Both the position numbers and the translations under genes were made by a program. The notes below the pieces were generated by a model. It did not search any database, had not been told where the DNA came from, and saw nothing but the letters and a program-made list of their open reading frames with translations. Positions 41,402 to 50,933 of a stretch of DNA of 64,000 nucleotides are shown here, piece by piece. The stretch lies in contig JANXBJ010000001.1 in assembly GCA_025057645.1 (NCBI GenBank), positions 62,001 to 126,000 on the forward strand, given 5' to 3'. How positions within the stretch are numbered: the first letter of the stretch is position 1; each line of letters opens with the position of its first letter. This DNA is from Anaerolineales bacterium. Its GTDB lineage: Bacteria > Chloroflexota > Anaerolineae > Anaerolineales > UBA4823.

Positions 41402-42490
41402 TCACGCTCCTGAAGATAAGGATAAACCGATTTCTCGGATGGATCGGCCGTAACCTGGATGAGCGAGGACACGGCCATTCTCGTATGCCACCTGCCCCCG
41501 CAGGATGACGCGTTCGACACGTCCCTTGACCGACCACCCCTCGAAGGGCGTCCAAGCGCAGCGGGTGAAGAACTCCTGAGCTTGGATAGTCCATTCTTGG
41601 TCGATGTCGACCTCGATCCACGTGTTGGGTTGTTCGGGCAGGTTGAAGATTTTTCTCGGGTTGGTATACAAGCGGGTGATGAGATCGTCCAAGCTTAGCT
41701 TTTCCTGATGGACTGCGGTGAGTAGCAGCGGCAAAATGGTTTCCAGTCCGGGAAAGCCGGGGGGTGGGTTCTGCCCATCTTTTTCGCTCAGGGTGTGCGG
41801 GGCATGGTCGGTGGCGAAACAGTCGATCACTTCAAGGTTTTCCCATAGGCAACGCTGATCCTCAGGGGTGTTCAGTCTTGGACGTACCTCGCTGCGTCCC
41901 TCACCGATGGAGGGAATGTCTTCCTGGCTGAGAAACAAATGATGAGGGCACACCTCACAAGTGACCGGGATTCCTTTTTCTTTGGCTCTGCGGATGAGCA
42001 GGATTTCTTCCGCTCTCGAAACATGGGCTAGGTGAATCGGTCTGTTAAAGAGTTGCGCCATTAGAATCATTGCCGCTAAGGTTCGCCCCTCTGCATGGGC
42101 GACAATGGGGCGATCCGGCGGCCAGCTTTCAAGATGGTTCATCCAGAGGCGCATGTCATCTAGGCGTAACGGTCCATAGGTTTGATCGAGATACATCTTC
42201 AACCCTGCGGCGCGACTGGCTAAAGCGGCTACGTGTCCTGCGTTATCTGCTCCTGCCCCTACGTATTGGGCATAATCGCAGCGCGCCTTCTGAGAAGCGA
42301 GGAGAAGCACTTCTTGAAGGGATGCTTCGTCTGTGATCGGGGGCTGCGTGTTCGGCATGGCAAGGACGAGCGTGAAACCGCCTGCTAGTGCCGCTGCAGT
42401 GCCGCTATCCCAATCTTCCTTGTGGGTCGCTCCGGGTTCGCGAAGGTGTACGTGGATATCGATCAGCCCGGGCAATCGAAGGCTACTCAT
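41402..42490 (-). CDS. pyrC: Dihydroorotase
   Basis: PyrC cyclises carbamoyl aspartate to dihydroorotate. From ATG 42490 ([20 protein letters not shown]) it has 362 residues; [10 protein letters not shown] supplies the two zinc-binding His. Later ligands lie in [20 protein letters not shown] and [16 protein letters not shown]. The start codon lies just after a terminator hairpin and overlaps the stop codon of a predicted 47-codon leader ORF. First enzyme gene of the pyr operon. Confidence 0.94.
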   Translation of the reverse strand: MSSLRLPGLIDIHVHLREPGATHKEDWDSGTAAALAGGFTLVLAMPNTQPPITDEASLQEVLLLASQKARCDYAQYVGAGADNAGHVAALASRAAGLKMYLDQTYGPLRLDDMRLWMNHLESWPPDRPIVAHAEGRTLAAMILMAQLFNRPIHLAHVSRAEEILLIRRAKEKGIPVTCEVCPHHLFLSQEDIPSIGEGRSEVRPRLNTPEDQRCLWENLEVIDCFATDHAPHTLSEKDGQNPPPGFPGLETILPLLLTAVHQEKLSLDDLITRLYTNPRKIFNLPEQPNTWIEVDIDQEWTIQAQEFFTRCAWTPFEGWSVKGRVERVILRGQVAYENGRVLAHPGYGRSIREIGLSLSSGA

Positions 42491-42662
42491 TGTTCCTCGC
42501 TTGGCAAAAAAGAAGGTTGCTTTCCAAAGCAACCTTCCGCAGAGTGAAAACCCACAAAAACGCCCTCAGAACATTGGATTCTGGGGCGCAGCTTGCCGCA
42601 GTTTGTGGAAACCTTATTGCGCACATTCTATAAAATTCTATGGCAAATCTCCATCCTGTCAA
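42483..42662 (-). promoter_or_regulatory. pyr leader: promoter, leader ORF and attenuator
   Basis: On the minus strand TTGACA (42662-42657) and TAGAAT (42640-42635) are 16 bp apart. An ORF of 47 codons begins at ATG 42626 (MCAIRFPQTAAS) and ends at 42483, overlapping the pyrC start. Inside it are two T-rich tracts (GCGTTTTTG and GGGTTTTC), then a terminator hairpin with AAGGTTGCTTT/AAAGCAACCTT stems (about 42535-42511) and a run of six Ts. This matches the logic of E. coli pyrBI attenuation, where UTP shortage stalls polymerase at U-tracts so that a translating ribosome blocks the terminator. No PyrR-binding loop is seen. Confidence 0.65.
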
Positions 42663-42735
42663 GAGAAATTTTCTCATCTTAACCGCTTTCTAAGAGGATG
42701 AACGCCTCCTTTTGATCATGTGTTTGGGTGTGGAG

Positions 42736-43506
42736 CTATTCCCAGCCCCAAGCCTGCAGAGCCTTTAGCGCACTCCAAGCGGTGAGGTCTAATTGCAGAG
42801 GGGTGATAGAAACATAGCCGTTGGCTATGGCCTCGTAGTCGGTTCCCTCTTCCGGGATTGCGGTAGGCGCTTCCCCGCCGATCCAGTAATAAGGCTGGCC
42901 GCGCGGGTCAATCCGCTGTTCAAGTGCGTCACGGTAGACACGCAGTCCCTGTCGGGTAATCCGAAAGCCCTTGATCTGCTCCAGGGGAAGGTAGGGTATG
43001 TTGACGTTGAGGAAGACACCCTGGGGCAACCCCTTTTCGAGCACCTTTCGAGCGATCCGCTTGGCAATAGTCGCAGCAGGAGCGTAATCGAGGGAAGCAG
43101 TATGAACCCTCGAACCATCAAGGGAAAGCGCTATGGCGGGTAGATTGCCTGTGATCACGGCTTCCATGGCTGCTGTAACGGTCCCGGAATAGGTGACATC
43201 GTGGCCGATGTTAGCGTTGGGGTTGACACCCGAGACGACCAAGTTAACCGGCTGCTTAACTAAGCCCAGTAGGGCGAGGGCTACACAATCGGACGGCGCG
43301 CCGTCCGAAGCGAGCGCTCGACTCCCATCGTGCAGCCTCACCTCTTTTACCCGTAGAGGACGGTGCATGGTCTTGACATGCCCAGAAGCCGACCAATTTT
43401 GCTCCGGAGCCACGATGCTCACTTCCCCTAGTTCACGCATTGCTTGGGCCAGGGCCAACAGACCCGGTGCCAGCACGCCGTCGTCGTTGGTGACCAGAAT
43501 GTGCAT
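42736..43506 (-). CDS. surE: 5'/3'-nucleotidase SurE
   Basis: SurE dephosphorylates nucleoside monophosphates with divalent metal. The 256 residues from ATG 43506 begin MHILVTNDDGVLAPGLLALA with the Asp-Asp metal pair. SIVAPEQNWSASGHVKTMHR and NLVVSGVNPNANIGHDVTYS are family signatures. GGAG lies five bases before the ATG. A TATAAT at 43543-43538 between trpA and surE suggests its own promoter, although it could also be read from the trp operon. Confidence 0.95.
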   Translation of the reverse strand: MHILVTNDDGVLAPGLLALAQAMRELGEVSIVAPEQNWSASGHVKTMHRPLRVKEVRLHDGSRALASDGAPSDCVALALLGLVKQPVNLVVSGVNPNANIGHDVTYSGTVTAAMEAVITGNLPAIALSLDGSRVHTASLDYAPAATIAKRIARKVLEKGLPQGVFLNVNIPYLPLEQIKGFRITRQGLRVYRDALEQRIDPRGQPYYWIGGEAPTAIPEEGTDYEAIANGYVSITPLQLDLTAWSALKALQAWGWE

Positions 43507-43560
43507 ACTCACTCCGGGGGTGGGGAATTTGCCCCAGATTATACCTTCCCTTGAGGGCGA

Positions 43561-44382
43561 TCAGGCCTTTTTAGCAGAGAATATGCTCTCGAGTGCCGTG
43601 CGAAATTCTCGTACGAAGGCTGTGGCGGCTTGGATTGGGTTCTCCGAGCGGCGCACGAACTCAATCAGGGCGGAGCCGACAATCACCCCGTCCACCCAAC
43701 GCCCGTACATCACCGCTTGTTGCGGACGGGAAATGCCAAACCCCAGTGCGAGAGGAAGTTCGGTCACTGCGCGCACCTGCTGGATAAACTCTACCAATTC
43801 CGGGGGAAGCTCTTCTCTAGCCCCGGTGACGCCGGTAACGGAGACCACGTAGAGAAACCCGCTTGTGTGTTCTGCGATCGATCGAATCCGCTCTGGAGGG
43901 GTGGTCGGAGCGATGAGATGAATCATTGCTAAGCCGAGGTGTTGGCAAGCTTGACGCAAGCCCCCTGCTTCTTCAGGGGGGAGATCGGGGATGATCAGGC
44001 CCTGTGCTCCGCATTCCGATGCCAAGTGAACGAATCGCTCTTCGCCGAAAGAGAAAATTGGGTTATAGTAGCCCATGAGGAGCAAGGGAACGGTTACACC
44101 ACTCTGACGCAGTTGGCGCACAAAAGTCAGGCAGGTCTCGAGCGTCACTCCGTTTTGCAGGGCAACCTGAGTGGAATGCTGGATGGTCGGTCCATCGGCG
44201 AGGGGGTCGGAAAAGGGGATGCCCAGTTCAATGATGTCTGCTCCGGCTTGGGCGATCCCTTGGACAATTGCAAAGGACGTGAGCAAGTCGGGGTAGCCGA
44301 TGGTGAAATACGGCATGAGCGCCGCTCGGCCTTGGGAACGAGCCGCTTGGAAGGCTTCTTCAAGGGTGGGTAGCCTGTTCAT
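43561..44382 (-). CDS. trpA: Tryptophan synthase alpha chain
   Basis: TrpA cleaves indole-3-glycerol phosphate to indole. The 273 residues include [20 protein letters not shown], the catalytic Glu in [21 protein letters not shown], the Asp loop [15 protein letters not shown], and the phosphate site [13 protein letters not shown]. It overlaps trpB by 4 bp. Confidence 0.97.
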   Translation of the reverse strand: MNRLPTLEEAFQAARSQGRAALMPYFTIGYPDLLTSFAIVQGIAQAGADIIELGIPFSDPLADGPTIQHSTQVALQNGVTLETCLTFVRQLRQSGVTVPLLLMGYYNPIFSFGEERFVHLASECGAQGLIIPDLPPEEAGGLRQACQHLGLAMIHLIAPTTPPERIRSIAEHTSGFLYVVSVTGVTGAREELPPELVEFIQQVRAVTELPLALGFGISRPQQAVMYGRWVDGVIVGSALIEFVRRSENPIQAATAFVREFRTALESIFSAKKA

Positions 44383-45605
44383 TGCGCCGTTTTCCCAAGA
44401 GGTCGCTCACTGCTTTGCGGGGAGAGGGCTTTTAGGATGGTATCCAGGTCCTTGTCGCCGCGCCCGGAGAGATTGATCAAGAGAATGTGGTTCTCTCCGA
44501 GGCGAGGGGCCCGCTTGAGGGCTTCGGCGACAGCGTGGGCGGACTCCAGCGCCGGCAAGATTCCCTCCAGTTTTGCCAAAAGCAGAAAGGCTTCTAGCGC
44601 CTCTTGATCGGTCACATATGTATACTCAACCCGCCCGATGGAGCGCAAGTATGCGTGCTGAGGCCCAACCGCCGGGTAGTCCAAACCGGCCGAGATGGAG
44701 TGAGTTTGGGCGATCTGTCCGTGCTCGTCTTGCAAGACGTAGGTCATCGTCCCGTGAAGTACGCCAATGCGTCCGCGCCGGGGATCGGCGAAGCGGGCTG
44801 CGTGGAGTCCGCTTTCGATTCCACTTCCCCCCGCTTCTACGCCGACCAAGCATACTTCAGGGTCGGCGAGAAAGGCCGAGAAAATCCCGATGGCGTTTGA
44901 ACCTCCTCCTACACAGGCAATGACCATGCTCGGAAGACGGCCGGCTTGGGCTAGAATCTGCGCTCGAGCTTCGCTGCCGATCACCGATTGAAAATCGCGC
45001 ACGATTTGAGGGTAAGGGTAAGGCCCCAGCGCAGAGCCGAGCAAATAGTGGGTGTCTCTCACGTTCGTCACCCAGTCGCGGATGGCTTCGTTAATGGCAT
45101 CCTTAAGCGTCCGCGAGCCGCTGCTCACCGCTCTGACTTCAGCGCCTAGTAATTGCATGCGCAAAAGGTTGGGCTTTTGACGTTCCATGTCTAATTCCCC
45201 CATGTAGATGACGCATTCCAATCCCAAGAGAGCAGCTGCCGTAGCCGTGGCAACCCCGTGCTGCCCGGCGCCGGTTTCGGCAACCAGACGCTTTTTGCCC
45301 ATTTTTTTCGCCAACAAGGCTTGTCCTAAGGCATTGTTGATTTTATGGGCGCCGCTGTGGGCTAAGTCTTCGCGCTTGAGGTAAATTCTAGCTCCGCCGA
45401 AATGGGCCGAAAGTCGCTCGGCAAGGGTCAGGGGAGTCGGTCGCCCGACATAAGTTTGCAAGAGATGTTGGAACTCTTTCTGGAAATCCCTGTCGGATAA
45501 CGCTTGGTGATAGGCTGCTTCTAATTCGATCAGAGCCGGCATGAGCACTTCGGGAACGTATTGTCCGCCGAATTTTCCGAATTTTGTTCGTTCAGCTCCG
45601 TTCAT
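44379..45605 (-). CDS. trpB: Tryptophan synthase beta chain
   Basis: TrpB joins indole with serine using PLP. The 408 residues carry the PLP lysine in [20 protein letters not shown], and [20 protein letters not shown] and [17 protein letters not shown] for cofactor phosphate and substrate. It matches the TrpB1 type that pairs with TrpA. It begins 9 bp after trpF. Confidence 0.97.
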   Translation of the reverse strand: MNGAERTKFGKFGGQYVPEVLMPALIELEAAYHQALSDRDFQKEFQHLLQTYVGRPTPLTLAERLSAHFGGARIYLKREDLAHSGAHKINNALGQALLAKKMGKKRLVAETGAGQHGVATATAAALLGLECVIYMGELDMERQKPNLLRMQLLGAEVRAVSSGSRTLKDAINEAIRDWVTNVRDTHYLLGSALGPYPYPQIVRDFQSVIGSEARAQILAQAGRLPSMVIACVGGGSNAIGIFSAFLADPEVCLVGVEAGGSGIESGLHAARFADPRRGRIGVLHGTMTYVLQDEHGQIAQTHSISAGLDYPAVGPQHAYLRSIGRVEYTYVTDQEALEAFLLLAKLEGILPALESAHAVAEALKRAPRLGENHILLINLSGRGDKDLDTILKALSPQSSERPLGKTAQ

Positions 45606-45614
45606 CCTCTTTCC

Positions 45615-46268
45615 TCAGCTTTCCCTCAACGCTGCAAAAGCTCGATGAGCATTGCGGATAAACGCTTCGATTTTTGAGCGCTCTTTCTTTCCGGGTTCTG
45701 CTTCAACCCCAGAGGCGACATCCACTCCCCATGGTCGCACTTCTCGGATGGCTTGGGCGACGTTGTCGGGGGTTAGGCCGCCGGCCAGGAAGATCGGATG
45801 CTGGGCTGCAAGCCAGGCCGCTAGTTTCCAGTCGGTTGGGTGTCCGGTGCCACCGTATTGACCAGGAAGCGAAGCATCGACCAAGAAGGCCGGCGGCGTA
45901 TTGCGCAAGTAGAAGTGTCGGTCTAAAGTGATCGCTTGGGCTCCCTGCGGGAGGCGTAAGGCTTTGTAGGCGCGCTCGCCGAGGAGGAATTGCTCTTCCA
46001 GAGCTTCATCTCCGCTTAGCTGAGCTAAGTCCAGCTCGCAATACTCCAGAGTCTCCAGCACTTGGTGCGCCGGCTGGTTCACGAACACCCCAACCAACAC
46101 GGTTGATGGGGATTCCCTGCGCAGAAAGCGCGTAATCCGGCGACACTCTTCCACCGAGATCGAACGCGGGCTAGGAGGGTAAAAGTTAAAGCCCAAAAAA
46201 TCTGCTCCACTGTCTATCGACCAGCGGGCTTCTTCGAGGGTCCTAATGCCGCAAATCTTTACTTTCAT
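45615..46268 (-). CDS. trpF: Phosphoribosylanthranilate isomerase
   Basis: TrpF performs the Amadori rearrangement of phosphoribosylanthranilate. From ATG 46268 (MKVKICGIRTLEEARW) it has 217 residues with KICGIR bearing the catalytic Cys, FLGFNFYPPSPRSISVEE, VGVFVNQPAHQVLE, and the catalytic Asp/phosphate end GVDVASGVEAEPGKKE. The frame is open 18 codons upstream, inside trpC; even from the chosen ATG the two genes overlap by 26 bp. Confidence 0.95.
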   Translation of the reverse strand: MKVKICGIRTLEEARWSIDSGADFLGFNFYPPSPRSISVEECRRITRFLRRESPSTVLVGVFVNQPAHQVLETLEYCELDLAQLSGDEALEEQFLLGERAYKALRLPQGAQAITLDRHFYLRNTPPAFLVDASLPGQYGGTGHPTDWKLAAWLAAQHPIFLAGGLTPDNVAQAIREVRPWGVDVASGVEAEPGKKERSKIEAFIRNAHRAFAALRES

Positions 46269-47064
46269 CTTTCTCAAGCAAAAACTCCCGCAGTGTTTGG
46301 GCCGGATTTCCCGAACGCACAAGTGCCTCGCCGACCAAAAACGCAGTGATCCCGTGCTCGATCAGCAAGCGAATGTCATCGGCGCTTTGGATACCGCTCT
46401 CTGCCACGAGGAGTAGTTCTGAGGGCACGTGGGGTCTCAGCTCGAGACAGGTGCGTAAATTGACCGAAAAGTCATGCAGGTTGCGGTTGTTCACCCCGAT
46501 GATCCTTAGCCCCCGTAAGCGTAAAGCCTTCTCCAATTCTCGAGCGGTGTGCACCTCGACAAGCGCAGCCATACCCAGCTCTGTGGCCAGGTCGTGTAAT
46601 TCTTGCATCAACCCGAAGTCCAGATAAGATGCAATGAGCAAAACGGCGTCGGCCCCGTATGCCCTAGCCTCGTAGACTTGGTAAGGATCGCAGAGGAAGT
46701 CTTTCTGAAGGAGCGGGACGCGTTGGGGAAGTTGTGCAACCGCTCTCAAATCCTCGAGACTGCCTCGGAAGTAACGTTCATCGGTTAAGACACTGATGGC
46801 TGCTGCACCGTGGGCAGCATAAAGTTGCGCCAGCTCCGATGCAGAATATTTCAAGCCGAATTCCCCTTTCGAAGGAGAGGCCCGTTTGATCTCGGCGATC
46901 AGAGCCAGTTTTGCCTGTTTCAACGCAGAGAAGAAGTCGAGGGGAGGATTTTGCTCTGCGGCTCGCAACCGGATGGTGTGATCGTCGAGGCTCTTTTTTC
47001 GTTGAGCGACTTCTGCCTGCTTATGCTCGAAAATTTCCTCCAGAATAGTGTTCGGGGAGGTCAT
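46243..47064 (-). CDS. trpC: Indole-3-glycerol phosphate synthase
   Basis: TrpC closes the indole ring with decarboxylation. From ATG 47064 (MTSPNTILEEIFEHKQAEVA) it has 273 residues. Motifs are the catalytic Lys in LIAEIKRASPSKGEFGLKY, LQKDFLCDPYQVYEARAYGA, the second Lys/Glu region LAALVEVHTARELEKAL-like segment, and LLVAESGIQSADDIRLL. It is followed by trpF with overlap. Confidence 0.95.
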   Translation of the reverse strand: MTSPNTILEEIFEHKQAEVAQRKKSLDDHTIRLRAAEQNPPLDFFSALKQAKLALIAEIKRASPSKGEFGLKYSASELAQLYAAHGAAAISVLTDERYFRGSLEDLRAVAQLPQRVPLLQKDFLCDPYQVYEARAYGADAVLLIASYLDFGLMQELHDLATELGMAALVEVHTARELEKALRLRGLRIIGVNNRNLHDFSVNLRTCLELRPHVPSELLLVAESGIQSADDIRLLIEHGITAFLVGEALVRSGNPAQTLREFLLEKDESKDLRH

Positions 47065-47080
47065 GCGGGAACTCCGGGGT

Positions 47081-50000
47081 TCAGGAAGCAAAAGAGGAAG
47101 TCAAATCAACCAGTTGATTGAGCTTTTCCAGGGCGGCGCCGCTCTCTAGAGAGAGGCGAGCTTGTTCCAACGCTTCTTCGATCTCGCCTGTGACCGTGGA
47201 GATGGCAACAGCAGCGTTGAAGAGGACTACGTCTCGGCAGGGCGTTTTCAGCTTTCCGGCCAGCAAGTCCCGTAAAACCTGGGCGTTCTGCTGAGGGGAG
47301 CCGCCCCGTAAGTCCTCTAGAGAAGCGGGCTGCAAGCCAAACTCGCGGCCATCCAGTTCAAAGGTTTCCACCCGGTGAGCTGTAGCACGGGTAACCCGAT
47401 TCTTGCCCCCGGTGGTCAGTTCATCTAGTCCCCCCTCGCCGTGCACCACCATGGTGGCTTGGTTGCCTAATTCCACTGCTGCCTGAGCGATAAGCTCCGT
47501 GAGTGCCGGGTCGTATACCCCGATCAGTTGATGGGTCACCCGCGCCGGGTTAACCAAAGGGCCGAGTAAGTTGAAGATCGAACGCTGCCCAATCTCTCTG
47601 CGAGGAGCCATAGCGTGTTTCATTGCTGGGTGGAAACGAGGAGCAAATAGAAAACCAATGCCTACCTCCTCGATGCACCGAGCTACTTGTTCGGGTGTGG
47701 TATCAATGCGGACACCGAGGGCCTCGAACAGATCGGCACTGCCGCAAACGGACGAAACGGCCCGGTTGCCATGCTTGGCTACTTTGTAGCCAGCGCCGGC
47801 GATCACAAAGGCTGCGGCGGTCGAAACATTGAAGGAGTGTTTGCCATCCCCGCCGGTGCCGGCGGTGTCGAGCAGCACGAGAGGGTCTCTGACGAAGGGC
47901 ACAGGGGTTGCCTGAGCTCGCATCGCCAAAGCGCAGCCTACAATCTCGTCCAGAGTTTCCCCTTTCATGCGCAGTCCGACCAAAAACGCTCCGATCTGGG
48001 CGGGGGTTGCTTGCCCCGTCATAATCAGGGTCATGGCTTCCTCGGCTTCTTTGCGAGTCAGGTTTTGACCTTGGACGATTTTGGAGAGATAAGGCTTGAG
48101 CTTGTGACTCTCCTCTTGGCTAAAAGATAGGCTTGGGGAGGGGGGAGTGGCCTTAACTGCAAGGAAATTGGCCAAAATCTGTTTTCCGTGAGAGGTCAGG
48201 ATGGACTCGGGGTGAAATTGAACGCCGTAAATCGGATAGTGCTTGTGGCGCAAACCCATAATCACCCCATCTTCTGTGCGGGCGACCACTTCCAGTTCTG
48301 CAGGCAGGGGTTCGGTGACAACCAGTGAGTGATAGCGTGTGGCTTCGAACGGCGAAGGGACTCCGGCGAAAATGCCGTCCCCTTGGTGATAAATCAGAGA
48401 GGTTTTGCCGTGCATCAGAGCAGGGGCTTGGGTCACCTTGCCACCGAAGATGTATCCGATACATTGGTGACCTAGACAGACCCCCAGAGTGGGGATGCTC
48501 TTGCCGAACTTTTGGATCACCTCGTTAGAGATTCCCGCCTGCTCAGGTGAGCCGGGTCCGGGAGAAATCACTAGGTGCGTAGGTTGATAAGCGGCGATCT
48601 CGTCCGCTGAGAGGGCATCGTTGCGAAAGATCAACACTTCTGCGCCCAGTTCCCCCAAGTATTGGGCTAAGTTGTAAGTGAACGAGTCGTAATTGTCAAT
48701 CAGAACTACTCTTGGAGCGGCCTTTTTCGAGGCAGGGGGACTAAGTTTGGCCGAGAGACTCAATGACCTTTCTGCAAGCTCCACCGCTTGGAAGAGTGCG
48801 CTGGCTTTGTTCAGGCATTCTTGGTGTTCCCGGAAGGGGTCGGAATCGGCAACGATCCCCGCTCCGGCTTGAACTTCGACTTGGTGGCCGCGCATCACCA
48901 GAGTGCGGATCGCAATGCACGAGTCCAGCGCACCGCTGTAAGAAACATACCCCACAACACCGGCATAAATGCCGCGCGGTTGCCCCTCCAATTCGTTGAT
49001 CACTTGCATCGCCCTGACCTTGGGTGCACCGCTAACCGTTCCTGCAGGAAACGTAGCCTGAAGTAAGTCGAAAGCGTCAAACTCGGGCCGCAGCTCGCCG
49101 TCAACTTGGGAGACGATATGCATAACATGGGAATACCGTTCCACGACCATTTGTTGCGAGACTTTCACGCTCCCAAAGCGGCAGACTCTGCCTAAATCGT
49201 TGCGGGCCAAGTCGACAAGCATGATATGTTCCGCTCGTTCTTTCGGGTCGGCTAAGAGTTCCTTCTCAAGGCGTAGGTCTTCTTCTAGGTTGTTTGAGCG
49301 CGGGCGCGTGCCGGCGATGGGGCGGAGAGAAGCCACCCCACGATCGAGCCGCACGTGCATTTCCGGAGAGGCACCGATAAGGAAGAACGGCGCTCCACCG
49401 CCTAAATCTCCGAAGTCGAAGAAGTACATATAGGGAGAGGGATTCAGCCGACGTAAGGAGCGATAAATCGCCAGAGGTGGTGCATGGGTTGACCCCAAGA
49501 AGCGCTGCGAAAGTACAATCTGAAAACAGTCCCCTCGGCGGATGTATTCTTTGGCTTGAGCAACCATTTGCTCAAACCTTTCCCTTGAGATGGAAGGTTG
49601 TAGCGGAGCAGAATTGACTTTTTCGACTCGCTCTGCAACCTCCTCCGGAGGTTGAGCTAAGCGTTCCTCGAGCCCATCCAGACGCTCTTTGGCTTTGTTT
49701 GTAACCTCAGCCTCATCTTCGACGGCGATGAGGATTAATTTTCCGAAGGCGTGATCGAAGGCGATAAAGGTGTTGGTTTCAAGGAAGATCGCCTCCGGCA
49801 AATCCGCACGCGGCTCGATCGTGACTGTGGGTTCAAAGAAGCGAACGAAGTCATAGCTCAGGTATCCCACTAAACCGCCCATGAAGCGCAGAGGGTGATT
49901 CCATCCCTGGCTGGTCAAGTTGAGCGGTTTTTTGAAGACCCGACGCAGCACATCCAAGGGGTTTTCCCCTTCCTGGAGAGCGAGAGTCTCGCTCCCAGAA

Positions 50001-50260
50001 GGAGAGTAAATGTGCCAAGCGTTGCGGTGAAAAACGAATGCCTGTCTAGGCCAGACGCCGATGAACGAGAAGCGGGCGACTTGCTCCCCACCGCTCACGC
50101 TCTCCAACAAGAACGAGGCTCCTCCGTCGCGCAATTTCAAATATACGGAGAGAGGGGTTTCCAAATCGGCAGCTCTTTCGCGCAACAGGGCCACTCGCCC
50201 GTCAGGTAGTCTCAGCGTTTGCTCCAAGTCGAATGAGAACACGTGTGTCCGATGATTCAT
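47081..50260 (-). CDS. trpEGD: TrpE-TrpG-TrpD fusion: anthranilate synthase and anthranilate phosphoribosyltransferase
   Basis: One uninterrupted 1059-residue chain carries three enzymes. Residues about 1-505 are anthranilate synthase component I: the tryptophan-feedback segment ASFLLESVSGGEQVARFSFI, IAGTRPRSNNLEEDLRLEKE, and AGAGIVADSDPFREHQECLN. About 520-710 are the glutamine amidotransferase TrpG: VLIDNYDSFTYNLAQYLG, the nucleophile in LGVCLGHQCIGYIFGG, and GVQFHPESILTSHG. About 725-1059 are TrpD: LLDTAGTGGDGKHSFNVSTA, KHGNRAVSSVCGSADLFEAL, and FNLLGPLVNPARVTHQLIGV. Start ATG 50260 has GGAGG six bases before. A tRNA-Trp T-box precedes it. Confidence 0.96.
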   Translation of the reverse strand: MNHRTHVFSFDLEQTLRLPDGRVALLRERAADLETPLSVYLKLRDGGASFLLESVSGGEQVARFSFIGVWPRQAFVFHRNAWHIYSPSGSETLALQEGENPLDVLRRVFKKPLNLTSQGWNHPLRFMGGLVGYLSYDFVRFFEPTVTIEPRADLPEAIFLETNTFIAFDHAFGKLILIAVEDEAEVTNKAKERLDGLEERLAQPPEEVAERVEKVNSAPLQPSISRERFEQMVAQAKEYIRRGDCFQIVLSQRFLGSTHAPPLAIYRSLRRLNPSPYMYFFDFGDLGGGAPFFLIGASPEMHVRLDRGVASLRPIAGTRPRSNNLEEDLRLEKELLADPKERAEHIMLVDLARNDLGRVCRFGSVKVSQQMVVERYSHVMHIVSQVDGELRPEFDAFDLLQATFPAGTVSGAPKVRAMQVINELEGQPRGIYAGVVGYVSYSGALDSCIAIRTLVMRGHQVEVQAGAGIVADSDPFREHQECLNKASALFQAVELAERSLSLSAKLSPPASKKAAPRVVLIDNYDSFTYNLAQYLGELGAEVLIFRNDALSADEIAAYQPTHLVISPGPGSPEQAGISNEVIQKFGKSIPTLGVCLGHQCIGYIFGGKVTQAPALMHGKTSLIYHQGDGIFAGVPSPFEATRYHSLVVTEPLPAELEVVARTEDGVIMGLRHKHYPIYGVQFHPESILTSHGKQILANFLAVKATPPSPSLSFSQEESHKLKPYLSKIVQGQNLTRKEAEEAMTLIMTGQATPAQIGAFLVGLRMKGETLDEIVGCALAMRAQATPVPFVRDPLVLLDTAGTGGDGKHSFNVSTAAAFVIAGAGYKVAKHGNRAVSSVCGSADLFEALGVRIDTTPEQVARCIEEVGIGFLFAPRFHPAMKHAMAPRREIGQRSIFNLLGPLVNPARVTHQLIGVYDPALTELIAQAAVELGNQATMVVHGEGGLDELTTGGKNRVTRATAHRVETFELDGREFGLQPASLEDLRGGSPQQNAQVLRDLLAGKLKTPCRDVVLFNAAVAISTVTGEIEEALEQARLSLESGAALEKLNQLVDLTSSFAS

Positions 50261-50291
50261 TCTCAACCTCCAAGGCACTTACAAACTCAAA

Positions 50292-50321
50292 ACGCCTCAT
50301 CGTCTCAGGGACGAGAGGCGT
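50292..50321 (-). terminator. T-box regulatory terminator
   Basis: On the minus strand ACGCCTC-TCGTC pairs with GACGA-T-GAGGCGT around a CCTGA loop, followed by TTTT. It lies between the T-box sequence and trpEGD, as expected for a transcriptional T-box. Confidence 0.85.
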
Positions 50322-50625
50322 CTCCCGTGGTGCCACCCTGCTTAGACCGGCTCTTACCGCTAAACGTAAAACCCGTTGTCAGACAACGGGTTGAGATAGC
50401 CAGTCTCACTCTTTTCGGGTACGACTTGCAATGCAAGCTTATACCCTTTGCCGCGATAACGGTGGCAACTCCGGCACAGGCTACTGCCGATTCTTGAAAT
50501 CGGGTTCGCCTTGCAGCTCTGAGATCCATTCCCTTGCTCGACCGGTCGGGTTCGCACCATCCACCCGCTCTCTGAACCGTCCAGAAGCAAGGTACTCTTT
50601 CTCTTCAACGCCTTTTAACAGTCGA
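50292..50625 (-). promoter_or_regulatory. T-box leader responding to tRNA-Trp
   Basis: Minus-strand features fit a T-box riboswitch: AGAGTACC near the 5' end of stem I, GGGTGGATGGTGCGAACC in its distal part, and a specifier loop with GAA-TGG-A. Its TGG codon at 50528-50526 is tryptophan. The T-box AGGGTGGCACCACGG is at about 50341-50327. The antiterminator bulge TGGC would pair with an NCCA end whose discriminator is G, as in bacterial tRNA-Trp. Uncharged tRNA-Trp should therefore turn on trpEGD-C-F-B-A. Confidence 0.9.
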
Positions 50626-50629
50626 CTGC

Positions 50630-50657
50630 AGTGTACTATGAACCTTGTGACTGTCAA
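50630..50657 (-). promoter_or_regulatory. trp operon promoter
   Basis: On the minus strand TTGACA (50657-50652) and TACACT (50635-50630) are 16 bp apart; transcription would begin just ahead of the T-box stem I. Confidence 0.65.
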
Positions 50658-50841
50658 CGAGAAAAATATACAAGAAAAAAGGCCGAAATCTTGGCAAAGT
50701 TGCCTATTTCCGTAACGGTTTTCTCAGACGAAATTCCGCAATCCCAGGTGCTACGAATGGCGAGGTCGGAGTAGAGAAGCGCTCTACTTAGAGCAGGTTT
50801 TCCTTCGCCCTCCGGTGCGCTCATCGGTGGATGCCTTGGGT

Positions 50842-50871
50842 TTGCTGAGTTTCGCCGGAGTGCGATAAAAT
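50842..50871 (+). promoter_or_regulatory. Promoter of the dehydrogenase / hydro-lyase operon
   Basis: TTGCTG (50842-50847) and TAAAAT (50866-50871) are 18 bp apart; the predicted start is about 55 bp before the first ATG. The rest of 50658-50841 shows no convincing gene; a GCTCTACTTAGAGC palindrome lies near 50780-50794. Confidence 0.5.
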
Positions 50872-50933
50872 AGGGCGCGATGTTTAAGAGCCTTGTGGAG
50901 ACGATCCACAATTCTGCCTAAAGGGAGCTTGGG

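Noticed and set aside
50654-50911. 85-codon minus-strand frame between the trp promoter and the dehydrogenase gene
   Set aside because: Overlaps the opposing promoter, has no start signal and no recognisable family.
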